Shown here piece by piece: positions 11,191 through 22,229 of a stretch of DNA of 64,000 nt. The DNA lies in assembly GCA_029207755.1 (NCBI GenBank), contig JARCOQ010000227.1:1-64000 (forward strand), written 5' to 3'. The position numbers were made by a program, and so were the translations under genes. Below the pieces are notes generated by a model, which made no database searches, was not told the DNA's origin, and worked only from the letters and a program-made list of their open reading frames with translations. Source of the DNA: Chamaea fasciata. Lineage: Eukaryota; Chordata; Aves; Passeriformes; Sylviidae. Within the stretch, counting starts at the first letter, position 1. Each line of letters opens with the position of its first letter.

Positions 11191-14100
11191 TCTTCCAAAT
11201 CCACCTGGGGCCTCGTTGGCTGCTGTATTTGGGGAGTGCAGGTACCATGTCACTGTTGACACATGGATGGTTTCATCTGCTCAGGGGGGTTGTTCTCTGC
11301 GAGCAAACAGCTTTAGGATGGATGCCCTCAGACTTGATGTTGTATGGGGCACTCATCTAGCCTTCCAAATCAGTTAAATCGACCGTGGAGGTCAGTGAGG
11401 TGATGGATTTTTCAGCCAGACCGCCCTCACGTTCCACTTGGAATAGCGACCCTTGTTTCTGTAATACAGAAAAGCAAGGTTATGTCATTTGTGGCTGTCA
11501 TTGTTTTAGCATGTAAATATCATTACATTTGAGGCTTGTATTGTACAAAGTTTTGCTCTTCACTCCTGGCAAAGGCCTTCTACGTTTTGTGTACAAAGTT
11601 CTTGCCATTTTTTCATTTCATGCCCTGTGTATAGTGTCTCTGGTATGTCGGGATGCAGAATAAGGTTTGAAATTGCCTACAGTTCTGATGTTGTACATGC
11701 ACAGTGTGTTTCTGCTGATTGTCAGTGATGTGCTGTGGAAAATTTTGCCCTCTTGACTGTGCTTGTAGTCAAGAACTTGACTCTCTACTAAACAAAGAAG
11801 GTTAAGACCTTCATGTTTTAGACTGTAAGGAGAGGAATGAGGTGGAAAAAACCATCAAAGCTATCACAAGTATATTTAGAAATAACGAACTCTGATTTCA
11901 TTTTGCTCTTGGAATAAGTCTGCTACACCTAATGACAGGTGGGTTTTCTGGAGGTTCTGAAATGTGGTGACAGGAAGCTTCTCTGAGTTATATCTTGGGC
12001 ATAAAGGGTCCTCATGCATGCTAGACTGGGGAGAGAGAAAGCAGCAAGAGCCTGACAAGACAATGTGGTAGGAAAAAGGAGTGGGCAGAACCGACACAAC
12101 CAAATAGGAGTTTAGCAGGGTAGTGCCACTAAATCGGAACAGGGAGTGAAAGATTGACAGTAACTGGGAAACCAAAAAAGTGATGGTTTCCTTCAGTGAG
12201 CTGCCAGGTACTTGTGGCAGTAGAGGATGGAGCTGCATAGGAATTGTGGGGAAGTTGTAGGTGTGGGACTTATGATGCAGGATTTGTAGAATTTGTAGAT
12301 GTAGAATGATGTTTGCTTTCAAAGGAAAAGGCTGAATAAATTTAGGAAAAGGAGGGCAGACAAGCCCTACTTGTACTTTAAACTCATCCAATATTTCTCT
12401 GATGTCAAACATACGTCAAGATAAAAAAAATAATTTTAGCCAGAAATGGAAATTAAAAGTTTTCAGACTGCAGTACAGTGGAAGGTCTACAAATAGTCCC
12501 TCTGTGTAACAGGGGCGGGAATATTGTGTTTTGGTAAAAGTTCCTTTTTTGACTAGAAGATCACTAATGCGACTGACTTGTCAAGTAGATCTTGCTCTAG
12601 TTACAGGGAACCGTTTTTTGCCCTTTGCGTTGTAACTTTGCATGGGCAAAAAGTGATTTGTGGCAAAGTCACTGTAGTAAAAATTAGCCTATTCTCATTT
12701 TTTGTGTACCAGAGAACACTTTTCTTTTTTAACACTGTTGTGCCATTTTCAAACCTTGATACAGTACACAAGAACAGACAGCTTTTAGTGCACGTAGTAT
12801 TCTTTGTATTAGAGCTTAATTTGAAATGTTTGCCACTTTGGAAAGGAGAGAGTGAAGGAACCTGGCTGCAGATTTCAGGGTGACTCATGAGCTTTATCTT
12901 TCTACTAAAAATAGAGAATTGCACAAAATCTTACTAAATCAGCAGAAAAAACCTGGCATTTTGTAACACTGAACAAAATCCTGTATCTTGTGCCGCTGGC
13001 AGTTCTTAGCTGTGTTGGCTTAAATACAGCTCTCTTAAATGTGCTTTGAGTTTTGTTAGTTGACTTTTGACTTCCCTGTGTCTGCTTTTCCTTTTCCATT
13101 CCGTGCTGAGCTGGGTTGACAAAGTTCTGTTTACCTGCAGCTGTTTGTGTGTGTAATATTTAGACACTCATCTGAAAAAAAAAAACCCTCAGGTAGTGGT
13201 GGATGGTTGTGAAGGGGTTCTCCTCCATGTGACAAACTTGTGTCTTAACATGGAAATGACAAATTTCAGTAAAATAGTTTCCACATAAAGTAGAAGCTTG
13301 AAGCTTCCTAGAGAGAGTTCAATTTGCTGCTTCTGTGGGGTGAGAATTTTCTCTTTTCTCTACCTTTGCATTGATATCATCTGAAACTCCGGTGTGATCC
13401 TTCAGATAGGCAGTAACAGGATCCTTTAATGCCCTCTGGATTGGACACTTGTGATGTGATATTGATCACTGCAGCTTTGAATCATCATTACAGACGTGAG
13501 CTAATACCTTAGGCTGAGTTTGATGGTGGATGATAACTCCTGTTTTCAGGCTAGAGCAATCTCTTTTGCTTACACCAGGAAATTAGAAAAGGCAGAGTGG
13601 CAATTGAACAGTGTGACTTTGTCTTGCTTAGTTGGGAAAATATTGCTGTGTTCTGCTGTGTTTTGAAACAAACAAAGAAAAAAAACCCAAAACAAAACCC
13701 AGTGCTTGTTTTATTTTTCTGAAGTTGTTGTTATGCTTTGGGGAACTCGGGGATGAAGCAAGATATTATCATAGAAGTGAAAAACTGTTCATACTAGAAG
13801 TAGTTTAGAACCAAAACAATTTGTAGGGGAATTCCTCTTACTTTACAGTCCTTGCAGTGTTCTCTTAATCTTGTTTTCTTTCCCTGTTAATGTGCAGAGG
13901 TTTGTATGTGGAGAGTTTTCCAGAACGTAGGTTCTCTATAACACTGCTTTTGGGGAATGAGAGAGGAGGAACTTTGTCTTGAAAAGTATTTCAAATCTTC
14001 CAGCTGATGGCTCTGTCTGCAGAAACACAGTTTTTCCCACCACTGCTAAGCTGCAGCTAAAAACGGTGGAAAGCCTGTTTTTTTGGGAGCAGAGGACACT

Positions 14101-16985
14101 GCAGCAACCCTGCAGAACAGCTGAGAAAACTTGTGGAAATGTTTGTTTTGCAATTTTGCCTTGTGACAACTTGCAGTTCCAGCATTTTCCTTAAAGAGAA
14201 CGATTTGAGGTTGTGTGGACTGCTCTTATGTTTCCAGGATTGTCCTAACAGTCTTCAAACCATTGTTTTTACTTGTTACTTCAAGAGACAGGAAACTTGG
14301 ACATCTAGTTTTGTCCAAACTCTGGATGAGGCCTTTGAAGGAGTATCTTTAAAAACACATTTCCCAGGCCTATGGAGACATGGTGTCCTACAGTCCTTAA
14401 ATGTCCTGTAGGAAATAGTACTTTTTGTTACAGACTTCAGCTTGTATCGAGATTTAATATCAATGCTTTCAATAGATTCAAAATAATTTTCTGTCTCTGG
14501 TGGTGCATTCTTTTTCAGAGGTTTTTGTCTCACTGTTCTGCCTAACAGTGTTCCGAAGAAATGAATTTTTAACAGGAATTGAGAAGTTGTGGTTTTGAAT
14601 CTTATTTCAAGGAGGCATCTCCAGGGATCAAGTTGAAGTGCATTACATTGGTTTGTTTCCATATCTGGGTTAGTAATTGGACAAATACGAAGACAGTTGG
14701 AAACACAGAAATAGGGTTTTTTTTCTTTTTGTATTGCTTCAAATTTAATTATTTTAAGAAACCAGATTTTGCCATAAGTTTTGTTTTTCCTGACTCCTGT
14801 CTATCCTTTCTAATAAGCGTTTTTCACTTTTTTAGGGCCGCTTTTTCTTGATGTTTAATTGTAGTGTGTCCCTTACTTGGCAATATTTTGCTCAGGGTGA
14901 TTTGCAGACTAAAGTAGCTTGCTGATGAAAGTTAATTTTTTATCAGGCCTGTAGAGCCATGTGCTTGTGTGTGGGGGTGAGAAGAGGGCAGAGAAAGGGA
15001 AGAAGGCAAGGATTAAGTGAGTCGATACATGTGCAAGAGGTTGCCTGAACTGCAGAGATTAAACAAACCAAAGAAGGGCTCTGTCTAAAATGAGGAATTA
15101 AATGTATTTGTGACAAATATCAACATCTATCTCTAATTTGTTTTTACTCAAGAACTAGGCCCTTAGAGACTTGTGAAATCTACTGGCAAACATCATGACT
15201 ACATTTTGAGAGACAAGAAATGTGTAAAAGGAAGAAAAAAAATGGGGAAGGGAGATGGGCAAGAGAATTATTCTGGTCTGAAGAGGATGGATGACTTTCT
15301 AGAGCCTATCTGGAAAAAATATTGACAGATTCAACAGCAAATAGCACATGGATGAGAGGTTTTTCTCCAAAGTAATTGGTGCCAGATGTAGCCCGTCCTT
15401 TAACTTGATAAAATAATAGTTTAGGTGTAGGAAGTTCATTATCTACACTTAAGAAACATGTCTGTGTAGTACTCTATGGGAAATTACAAAATAAGGCGTT
15501 AAAATGGTGGTTGGTAAACTGGACAGGGAATGACTGAAGGGGAGAGCAAGAAGCTGTACTTGGAAGGGAAGAATTGGTCTGTTAATACAGATCCTCAGGG
15601 TTTGTCTTGAGGCTGTTCTTCAGGATGAACTAAATGCCATGGCACAGGATTAAGAGACTTTGATAGGCGGGAGGGGCAGATAATTCCTGGAAGAACTGGA
15701 TGGTCTCGACAGCCTGGAATGTAAAGCAGGGCACAGTTGAGTAACATAGAGTGAAGTTCATGTGCTAGTGAGAATTGTTGTGAAGGAGAAGGTTCAAATC
15801 AAAAAAACCCACCCACCCAACAACCAGCTGTGAAGGTGCTGGCTCACAACAGGCTGGCCATAAGCAGGGAATGTGTTGACGCTGTGAAAAAGGTTTGGTT
15901 TCAGTGGAAAAGAAAACCAAGCTGTTTTAAGATGGAGAGCTGACAACACTGTCAGGCCACAAGTCACATGTGGGATTGGCACAGGTTGTGTACAGCGTGT
16001 TTATGGGATTTTTTTGCTGCTTCCCCTCACCAGATATACTGGAGTTGTTAATTTTTGCCCAAAGCCTAGACTCAAAACCCCCCTGTAATACTGTAACATC
16101 TACACCTGAAATGTATATTCAAATGTAGGCTAAAGAACATAAGTTCCAAATGGGCTTCTTATCCTTAATGTTCTTCTGCTGCAGTTCAAGTAAATGTAAT
16201 GTATTAGTTGCTCATTGAATGCAGTACCACTTTTAAAAATTCAATTTGCTGTGCAGGATTTTTCCCAAGGTCCATTAGATAATGTCAAGTTTAAATCTGT
16301 CCGTGAGTCTAGAGAGATCGCCATGCAGATGGAGCTGTGGAAAGCCAAATGAAAGATTTTCATATAAGCACATTGGGCTTAAACAAATCTGTTTAATTTG
16401 TTTTCCTCCCAGCCCCTGTTTTCAACAACTTGAATTCCTCAGATATTCAAAGTTGTTTTGGAAGTGTTTAACACAGAAAGTGAAAATGCAGCCTGAACAA
16501 AAGGATTGTTATTTTAAGAGAGGAATATTTTGGAAGCGGTGGGAACAAACAAAGGTACAAGTTCATTATGACATGAATTTAGTCTCAGACTAAATGGTTT
16601 TCTTCTGTGTCCATGCTAGGACAAAGAGATTGCTTCCCCCAGTTTGTCCTCCCCTTGCTGCATGAGGAAACTTCAGTTACCAAATACAGGATCTTGTGCA
16701 TCTTCATCCGTCTTGGTACATAATGGCAGTTTAAACACTTTGCTTTGTGTAATTTTGCCAGCGGATGGGATAGGGAGAAAAATCTGATTCGGATGATTCC
16801 TAGATATTTTTATCAGGTCAGGGCTGTAATATTGGCCACTGGTGAGTGGTAATTTGTGTTAGGGGAGATTTCTTGTGTTTCATAGCTCCCCTAGATTAGT
16901 GTACAGAGGATATTGAGAAAATGCTTGGGCTGAGGTTGGCCAGAGTCTCACGGTCAGTCACTAGGTATTTCTAAGGGTGTTCTGA
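11190..16985. other. AT-rich DNA, nothing recognised
   Basis: About 5.8 kb of AT-rich sequence resembling ordinary intergenic or intronic vertebrate DNA. Open frames are short and unsupported. I see no tRNA, no exon with good splice sites and no transposon terminus that I can defend. Confidence 0.5.
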
Positions 16986-16989
16986 GCTT

Positions 16990-17120
16990 CTTTGCGCCTC
17001 GGTGTATCCCATCATGCCCTGCGGTGCCGCTTTGCGCCTCGGTGTATCCCGTCATTCCCTGCGGTGCCGCTCTGCGCCCCGGTGTATCCCGTCATTCCCC
17101 CGGCGCCGCTTTGCTCCTCT
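16990..17120. repeat. 37-40-bp GC-rich minisatellite, copy 1
   Basis: About three units with the core GCGCCTCGGTGTATCCCGTC followed by a CCCTGCGGTGCCGC-type end. The same repeat has six to seven units in copy 2. It marks the left edge of the duplicated block and the switch from AT-rich to GC-rich DNA. Confidence 0.85.
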
Positions 17121-17460
17121 GCGTACAAATGACGTCACCGGCATTTATTTCGACTCTCATTTGCATAAATTTACATGAGGCTGGTGCCTCGGTGAGGTGG
17201 GCGGGGTCTGAGTCACGCCCAGGCCCCTCCCAGTACAAACCAGTAACTCCCAGTCCCCGTGGTCAGTGACGTCATTCGCGTTTATTTGTGCTCTCATTTA
17301 CATAAATTTGCATCTCGGTGCGGTGGGCGGGGTCAGAGCCGCGTTGGCCCCTCCCACTCCCTCCCAGTACAACCCAATAACCCCCAGGCCCCGCCCAGTT
17401 TGTCCCGCCCTTGTAGCTCCATATAAGGGAAGGGGGCGTGGCCTGATGAGGGGCGTGGTC
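17121..17460 (+). promoter_or_regulatory. Promoter-like doublet with CRE, octamer, GC boxes and CArG/TATA motif, copy 1
   Basis: Two tandem units of about 137 bp each carry a perfect CRE (TGACGTCA at 17130-17137 and 17267-17274), an ATTTGCAT- or ATTTACAT-type octamer-like motif and a GTGGGCGGGGTC GC box. Downstream lies CCATATAAGG (17419-17428), which fits a CArG box and could also serve as a TATA-like element. CRE is the CREB/ATF site, GC boxes bind Sp-family factors and CArG binds SRF; that is established for the motifs, but use here is inferred. No clear coding exon follows on the plus strand; the 41-bp minisatellite starts about 50 bp later. Confidence 0.55.
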
Positions 17461-17511
17461 GGTTCACCTGTGGGGGGAGGGGCAAAGGTTACACCACGCC
17501 CAGAAACCCCG

Positions 17512-18165
17512 AAACCAGTATAAACCAGTATAAACCAGTCACCCCCAAACCCACTCCCAGTCCATCCCAGTATAAACCAGTGACCCCAAACCCACTCCCA
17601 GTCCATCCCAGTATAAACCAGTGACCCCAAACCCACTCCCAGTTCATCCCAGTATAAACCAGTAACCCCAAACCCACTCCCAGTCCCTCCCAGTATAAAC
17701 CAGTGACCCCAAACCCACTCCCAGTCCCTCCCAGTACAAACCAGTGACCCCAAACCCACTCCCAGTCCATCCCAGTATAAACCAGTGACCCCAAACCCAC
17801 TCCCAGTCCATCCCAGTACAAACCAGTGACCCCAAACCCACTCCCAGTCCCTCCCAGTATAAACCAGTGACCCCCAAACCCACTCCCAGTCCATCCCAGT
17901 ATAAACCAGTGACCCCAAACCCACTCCCAGTCTATCCCAGTATAAACCAGTGACCCCAAACCCACTCCCAGTCCATCCCAGTATAAACCAGTGACCCCAA
18001 ACCCGCTCCCAGTCCATCCCAGTATAAACCAGTAACCCCAAACCCACTCCCAGTCCCTCCCAGTATAAACCAGTGACCCCAAACCCACTCCCAGTCCATC
18101 CCAGTATAAACCAGTGACCCCAAACCCACTCCCAGTCCATCCCAGTATAAACCAGTGCCCCCCAG
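17512..18165. repeat. 41-bp minisatellite, copy 1 (about 16 units)
   Basis: Regular 41-bp units built from CAGTATAAACCAGTGACCCC followed by AAACCCACTCCCAGTCCATCC. CAGTACAAACCAGT variants occur. The repeat gives long open minus-strand frames rich in G, W, L and V that are not real proteins. It lies left of (downstream of) the last exon of the minus-strand MRPL52-like gene piece. Confidence 0.95.
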
Positions 18166-18264
18166 TCCCCGTCCCAGTGCCCTCACCTGTCCGTACTGGT
18201 TTGAACTGGGATCTCTCGACACTTGGCGGCCTCCAGGGAGCGGCTCAAGGTCAGAGCCCGGCGC

Positions 18265-18470
18265 TGGGGGATACTGGGAGTTACTGGTTTATACTGGTTT
18301 GTACTGGTTTGCACTGGGTTATACTGGTTTGTACTGGTCTGGGGGTTTTCCTTACTGGTTTGTACTGGGAGGGGGTTTAGGGGTCACTGGGATGAAGTGG
18401 GATGAACTGGGAAGGGATTTGGGGTGACTGTACTGGTTTATACTGGGAGGGGGTTTGGGGGTTTTGGGGG
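18265..18470. repeat. Inverted minisatellite tract (ACTGGTTTATACTGG units), copy 1
   Basis: Irregular repeats of ACTGGTTTATACTGGTTTG form the reverse complement of the CAGTATAAACCAGT core of the 41-bp minisatellite on the other side of exon 5. The repeat family therefore flips strand across an exon. Confidence 0.8.
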
Positions 18471-19200
18471 ATTTTTGGGGAGAATTTGGGGGATTTTGGG
18501 GCATCAAAAATCCCAATTTTTAGTCAGAATTTTTGGGTCATTTTTTGGGATTTTGGGGCTCGGAAATCCCGATTTTTAATGGGAATTTTTGGGGTCATTT
18601 TTGGGGCATTTTGGGTGAATTTTGGGGGATTTTGGGGCTCTAAAAGTTCCGATTTTTAGTGGGAATTTTGGAGTGATTTTGGGGGATTCTGGGGCTTTAA
18701 AAATCTCAGTTTTGGGGGGGAATTTTGGAGTACATTTTTGGGATTTTGGGTGGAAATTTTGGGGGTTTTGGGGTTTCAAAAATTCCAATTTTTGGGTGAA
18801 TTTTTGGGATATTTGGGGCTCTAAAAATCCCAATTTTTAGTGGGAATTTTGGGGTTTTTTGAGGGATTTTAGGTGGGAATTTTGGGGTGAATTTGGGGGA
18901 TTTTGGGGCTTTAAAAATGTCAGTTTTCAGTGGAAGTTTTGGGGTCATTTTTGGGGGTTTTGGGTGGAAATTTTGGGGTGAATTTTTGGGATTTTTGGGG
19001 CTCTAAAAATTCCAATTTTTGGGGGGAATTCTGGGGTGATTTTTGGGATTTTGGGTGGAAATTTTGGGGTGACTTTTGGGGGTTTTGGAACTTCAAAGAT
19101 TCCAATTTTGGGGATCTTTGGGGCTCTAAAAATCCCAATTTTTATTGGGAATTTTGGGGTAAATTTGGAGGGTTTTGGGGTGATTTTGGGGTTTTTTGGG
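18440..19200. repeat. G-rich low-complexity intron repeat, copy 1
   Basis: Imperfect units of GGGAATTTTGGGG, GATTTTGGGGCTCTAAAAAT and CCCAATTTTTAGTGG, with runs of four or more G at short spacing. The tract occupies the intron between exons 4 and 5 of the MRPL52-like gene. Confidence 0.85.
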
Positions 19201-19279
19201 ACTCACCACCAGCTCTTGGTTCTCTTGGAGCCGCCGGAGCTGCCCCCGCCGGGGGGGGAGGGGCGCCCGTCTGGAGGGG

Positions 19280-20395
19280 GGGAGGGGAGGGACAAAAATC
19301 CCCAAATTTTTCCCCTCAAAAATTCCCAAATTTCCTCCCCAGAGCATTCCCAAATTCTCCCCTCAAAATTCCCAAGTTTCCCTCCGAAAATTCCCTGATT
19401 TTCTTCCCCCAAAAATGTTCCCGCGTTTTCCCTTCAAATTTCCCAAATTTTGCACTCCCAAAATTCCCCAAATTTCTCCCCAAAATCCCCGAACTTTCCC
19501 CCCCAATTCCCAAATTTTCCCCCTGAAAATTCCCACATTTTTATCCCCAAAATTCCCACATTTTTATCCCCAAAATTCCCAAGTTTTCCTTCCTAAAATT
19601 CCCAAATTTCCCCCCAGAATTCCCACATTTTTATCCCCAAAATTCCCAAATTTTCCTTCCTAGAATTCCCAACTTTTCCCCCAGAATTCCCACATTTTAT
19701 CCCCAAAATTCCCAAATTTTCCCCCAAAATTCCCACATTTTTATTCCCAAATTTTTATCCCCAAAATTCCCAAATTTTCCCTCTAGAATTCCCAAAATTT
19801 TCCGCCCAAAATTTCCTCCCCGAATTCCGGGTTTTTCCCTCCCAAGAATTCCCAAAATTTCCAACCCAAATTCCCAGAGTTTCCCCCCCACAAAAAATCC
19901 CAAATTTTTCTCACAAAATTCCCAAATTTCCTCTCCAAAATTCCCTATTTTTGCTCTCAAAATTCCCAATTTTCCCTCCCCAAATTCCCAAATTTTCCAG
20001 CTCCAAATCACCAAATTTTTATCCCTAAAATTCCCAAATTCCCGCCAGAAATTCCATCCTCGAATTCCTGATTTTGCCCTCCCCAAAATTTCTCAAAATT
20101 CCCAATTTTCCCTCCAAAGCTTCCCAAATTTTCCTGAAAATTTCTTAAATTTCCCCCCAAAAACCCCCAAATTTCCCCCCCAAATTTTTATCCCAAAACT
20201 CCCAAATTTTCCCTTCCCAAAAATTCCCATTTCCCCCCGCCCCAAATTTCCAAAATTTTCTCTCCAAAACCACCAAACTTTGTCCCCAAAATTCCCAAAT
20301 TTCACCCAAAATTCCGAATTTTCTCCCAAAATTCCCAATTTTTCCCCAAATCTCCCAAAATTCTCCAAAATTTCCCCAAAATTTCCGGGTTTTTA
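19280..20395. repeat. C-rich low-complexity intron repeat
   Basis: Imperfect units of CCCAAAATTCCCAAATTTTC and CCCACATTTTTATCCCC, opposite in strand skew to the tract left of exon 4. It fills the intron between exons 3 and 4 of the MRPL52-like gene and is absent from copy 2. Confidence 0.85.
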
Positions 20396-20469
20396 CCCGA
20401 AAAGCTCCAGTCAGGGAGGTCCCGCAGGGGGCCGGGCCCGGAGAAACTCGGGGAGAGCCCAAAGCTGAG

Positions 20470-21420
20470 GGAAAAACCCCAAAATTTGGGAATTTTACCC
20501 CAAAATTCCAGCAGAAATCCCCTGGAATCCCAATGTTTGGGGAAGAAACCAAAAAAATTTGGGGAGAAAAAATCAAAATTTGGGGGAAAAAATGCCCAAA
20601 ATTTGGGGGAAAAAATGCCCAAAATTTTGTTAAAAATCTAAAAACTGGAGAAAAAAAATCCCAAAATTTGGGGGAAAAAATTCCCAAAATTTGGTTAAAA
20701 ATCTAAAAAACTGGGGAAAAAAATTCCCAAAATTTGGGGGAAAGATCCCAAAATTTGGGGGAAAAGATCCCGAAATTTGGAAGAAAAAAAATCCCAAAAT
20801 TTGGGGGGAAAATCCCAAAATTTGGGGGAAAAAATCCCAAAATTTGGTTAAAAACCTAAAAAACTGGAGAAAAAAATTCCCAAAATTGGGGGGGAAAAAA
20901 ATTGCAAAATTTTGGTGAAAAAATTCCAAAATTTTTGGGAAAAAATCCCTAAATTTGGGGGAAAAAATCCCAAAATTTGGAAGAAAAAATCCCAAAATTT
21001 GGGGGAAAAAAATCCCTAAATTTGGAAGAAAAAATCCCAAAATTCGGGAATTTTAACCCAAAATTCCAGCCGGAATTCCCTCAGATCCATCCAGGATCCC
21101 AAAATTTGTTGGGGAAAAAAAAATCCCAAAAATTTGGGTAAAAATCACAGAATTTGGGGGAAAAAATCCGAAATTTACCCCAAAGTTTTCCAAAATTCCC
21201 CAATTTTTCCCCGATTCCACCCCAAATCCTGGGAAATTTCCAAAAAACTCCACGGAACACCCCAAAAATTTGGGAAAAACTCAGAAATTTTGGGACAAAC
21301 TTCAAATTTGCTGGAAAAAATCCCAAAATTTTGGGGAAAACCTCCAAATCCAGGGAAAACCGTCCCAAATCCCGGAAACTCCCCCAAAATTCGAGGGAAA
21401 AAAAAACCCCCAACAATTTC
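20470..21420. repeat. AATTTGGGGGAAAAA-type low-complexity intron repeat
   Basis: Repeated CCCAAAATTTGGGGGAAAAA, interspersed with TTAAAAATCTAAAAACTGG units. It occupies the intron between exons 2 and 3. The tract is self-complementary in places (CCCAAAATTTGGG), so stable hairpins are possible. Absent from copy 2. Confidence 0.85.
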
Positions 21421-21499
21421 CCGCCAAATCCCCTCACGACGAAGCACGCCCCCTCCCTTAAAACCACGCCTCGATCCTGAGGCCACGCCCTCTTTTCCC

Positions 21500-21990
21500 C
21501 CCTCACCTCTCTCGCCATTCGCCAATCCGCTGCGGGGGGCGTGGCCAGGGCCGGGCAGCGCGCGCCTGCCGCTCCGCTGGGGGGGTGCCAAACGTCAATC
21601 ACGCACAAGCCACGCCCCTTCTTTCAAAACCCCGCCCAAATCGAGATTAAACCACGCTCAACCCCCTCAGACCACGCCCACTCATTTGCATCTCATTAAA
21701 TCAGCGCCTCCCGCCCCCCGAGACCCTCCTGGAGCTTTCCCGGGACGAACCGAGCCGGAGGACTCTGCGCGCCGCCATCTTCGCCATGGCAGGAAGTGAT
21801 GTCACCGCGCGCATGCGCACGTCACCGAAACATCCGCTCGCCGCCATGTTGTACGGAATGACCGCGAAGCGCGGCGCCATTTCGCACCGGAAGTGCCATG
21901 ACCCAACTTCCCCTTCGTGCGCCGCCGTCTTGTACGGAACGAGACGGGAGCGGCGCCGGCGATTAAACGCCAGAAGAGAAATAAAATTAA
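21500..21990. promoter_or_regulatory. CpG-rich housekeeping-type promoter of the MRPL52-like gene
   Basis: Dense CpG sequence surrounds exon 1 (start codons at 21787 and 21778 on the minus strand). Visible motifs are a perfect NRF-1 palindrome GCGCATGCGC (21809-21818), ETS sites AGGAAGTG (21791-21798) and ACCGGAAGTG (21886-21895), YY1-type GCCGCCATCTT (21771-21781) and GCCGCCATGTT (21840-21850), CRE-like GTGATGTCACC, and CCAAT (21523-21527). NRF-1, ETS and YY1 together are typical of nuclear genes for mitochondrial proteins, which agrees with an MRPL52 identity. The motif layout is symmetrical enough to allow divergent transcription. Copy 2 has lost the region. Confidence 0.7.
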
Positions 21991-22229
21991 AATTAAATTA
22001 AATTTCAATAAATTTTCAGATCGCCTCTTTTTGTTGTTGTTGTTTTGCTGTCGCCGCGGGTTTTTTTTTTTTGTTTGTGGGAGTTTGAGGTGGTTTTGAG
22101 GAAAATTTTTCCCCTCAGGTTTTGCCGATTTGGGGATTTTTTTTCTTTTTAAAGCGATTTTTTTCCCCACAAAATTTCGTTTTTCCCTCTAAAATCCCCA
22201 TTTTCCCCCCCAAAATCTCCCTTTTTTCC

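Larger units (their letters stand above)
18187..21787 (-). pseudogene. MRPL52: MRPL52-like gene, exons 1-5, copy 1 (probably disabled)
   Basis: Five minus-strand exons join in phase. Exon 1 (21787-21725) gives an Arg-rich presequence-like start, MAKMAARRVLRLGSS. Exon 2 (21529-21507) gives RIGEWRE. Exon 3 (20464-20397) follows a strong CCCTCAG acceptor and contains GPLRDLPDWSFS. Exon 4 (19270-19207) gives DGRPSPP, then GQLRR and ends QELV before a GTGAGT donor. Exon 5 starts at 18263 with RRALTLSRSLE; it ends after SLE or at a GTGAGG donor (18187). LPDWS, DGRP.PP and GQLRR in that order are hallmarks of mitochondrial ribosomal protein L52, a large-subunit protein of about 120 residues. Exon 4 reads DGRPSPP in one frame and GQLRR in another: its 8-C tract appears one base short, which is a frameshift or a sequencing error. 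The GT after SLE seen in copy 2 is GC here. The final exons are not in place to the left. The exon 1 donor (GTCTCG) is weak. Confidence 0.7.

Noticed and set aside
17298..18222. 280-codon minus-strand frame rich in G, W, L and V
   Set aside because: It is a translation of the 41-bp minisatellite in every frame and also appears, rearranged, in copy 2.
21786..22001. 71-codon plus-strand frame starting in the CpG promoter
   Set aside because: It overlaps promoter motifs and the YY1 sites, ends in A/T-rich low-complexity sequence and shows no domain. A divergent transcript is possible but a protein is not supported.
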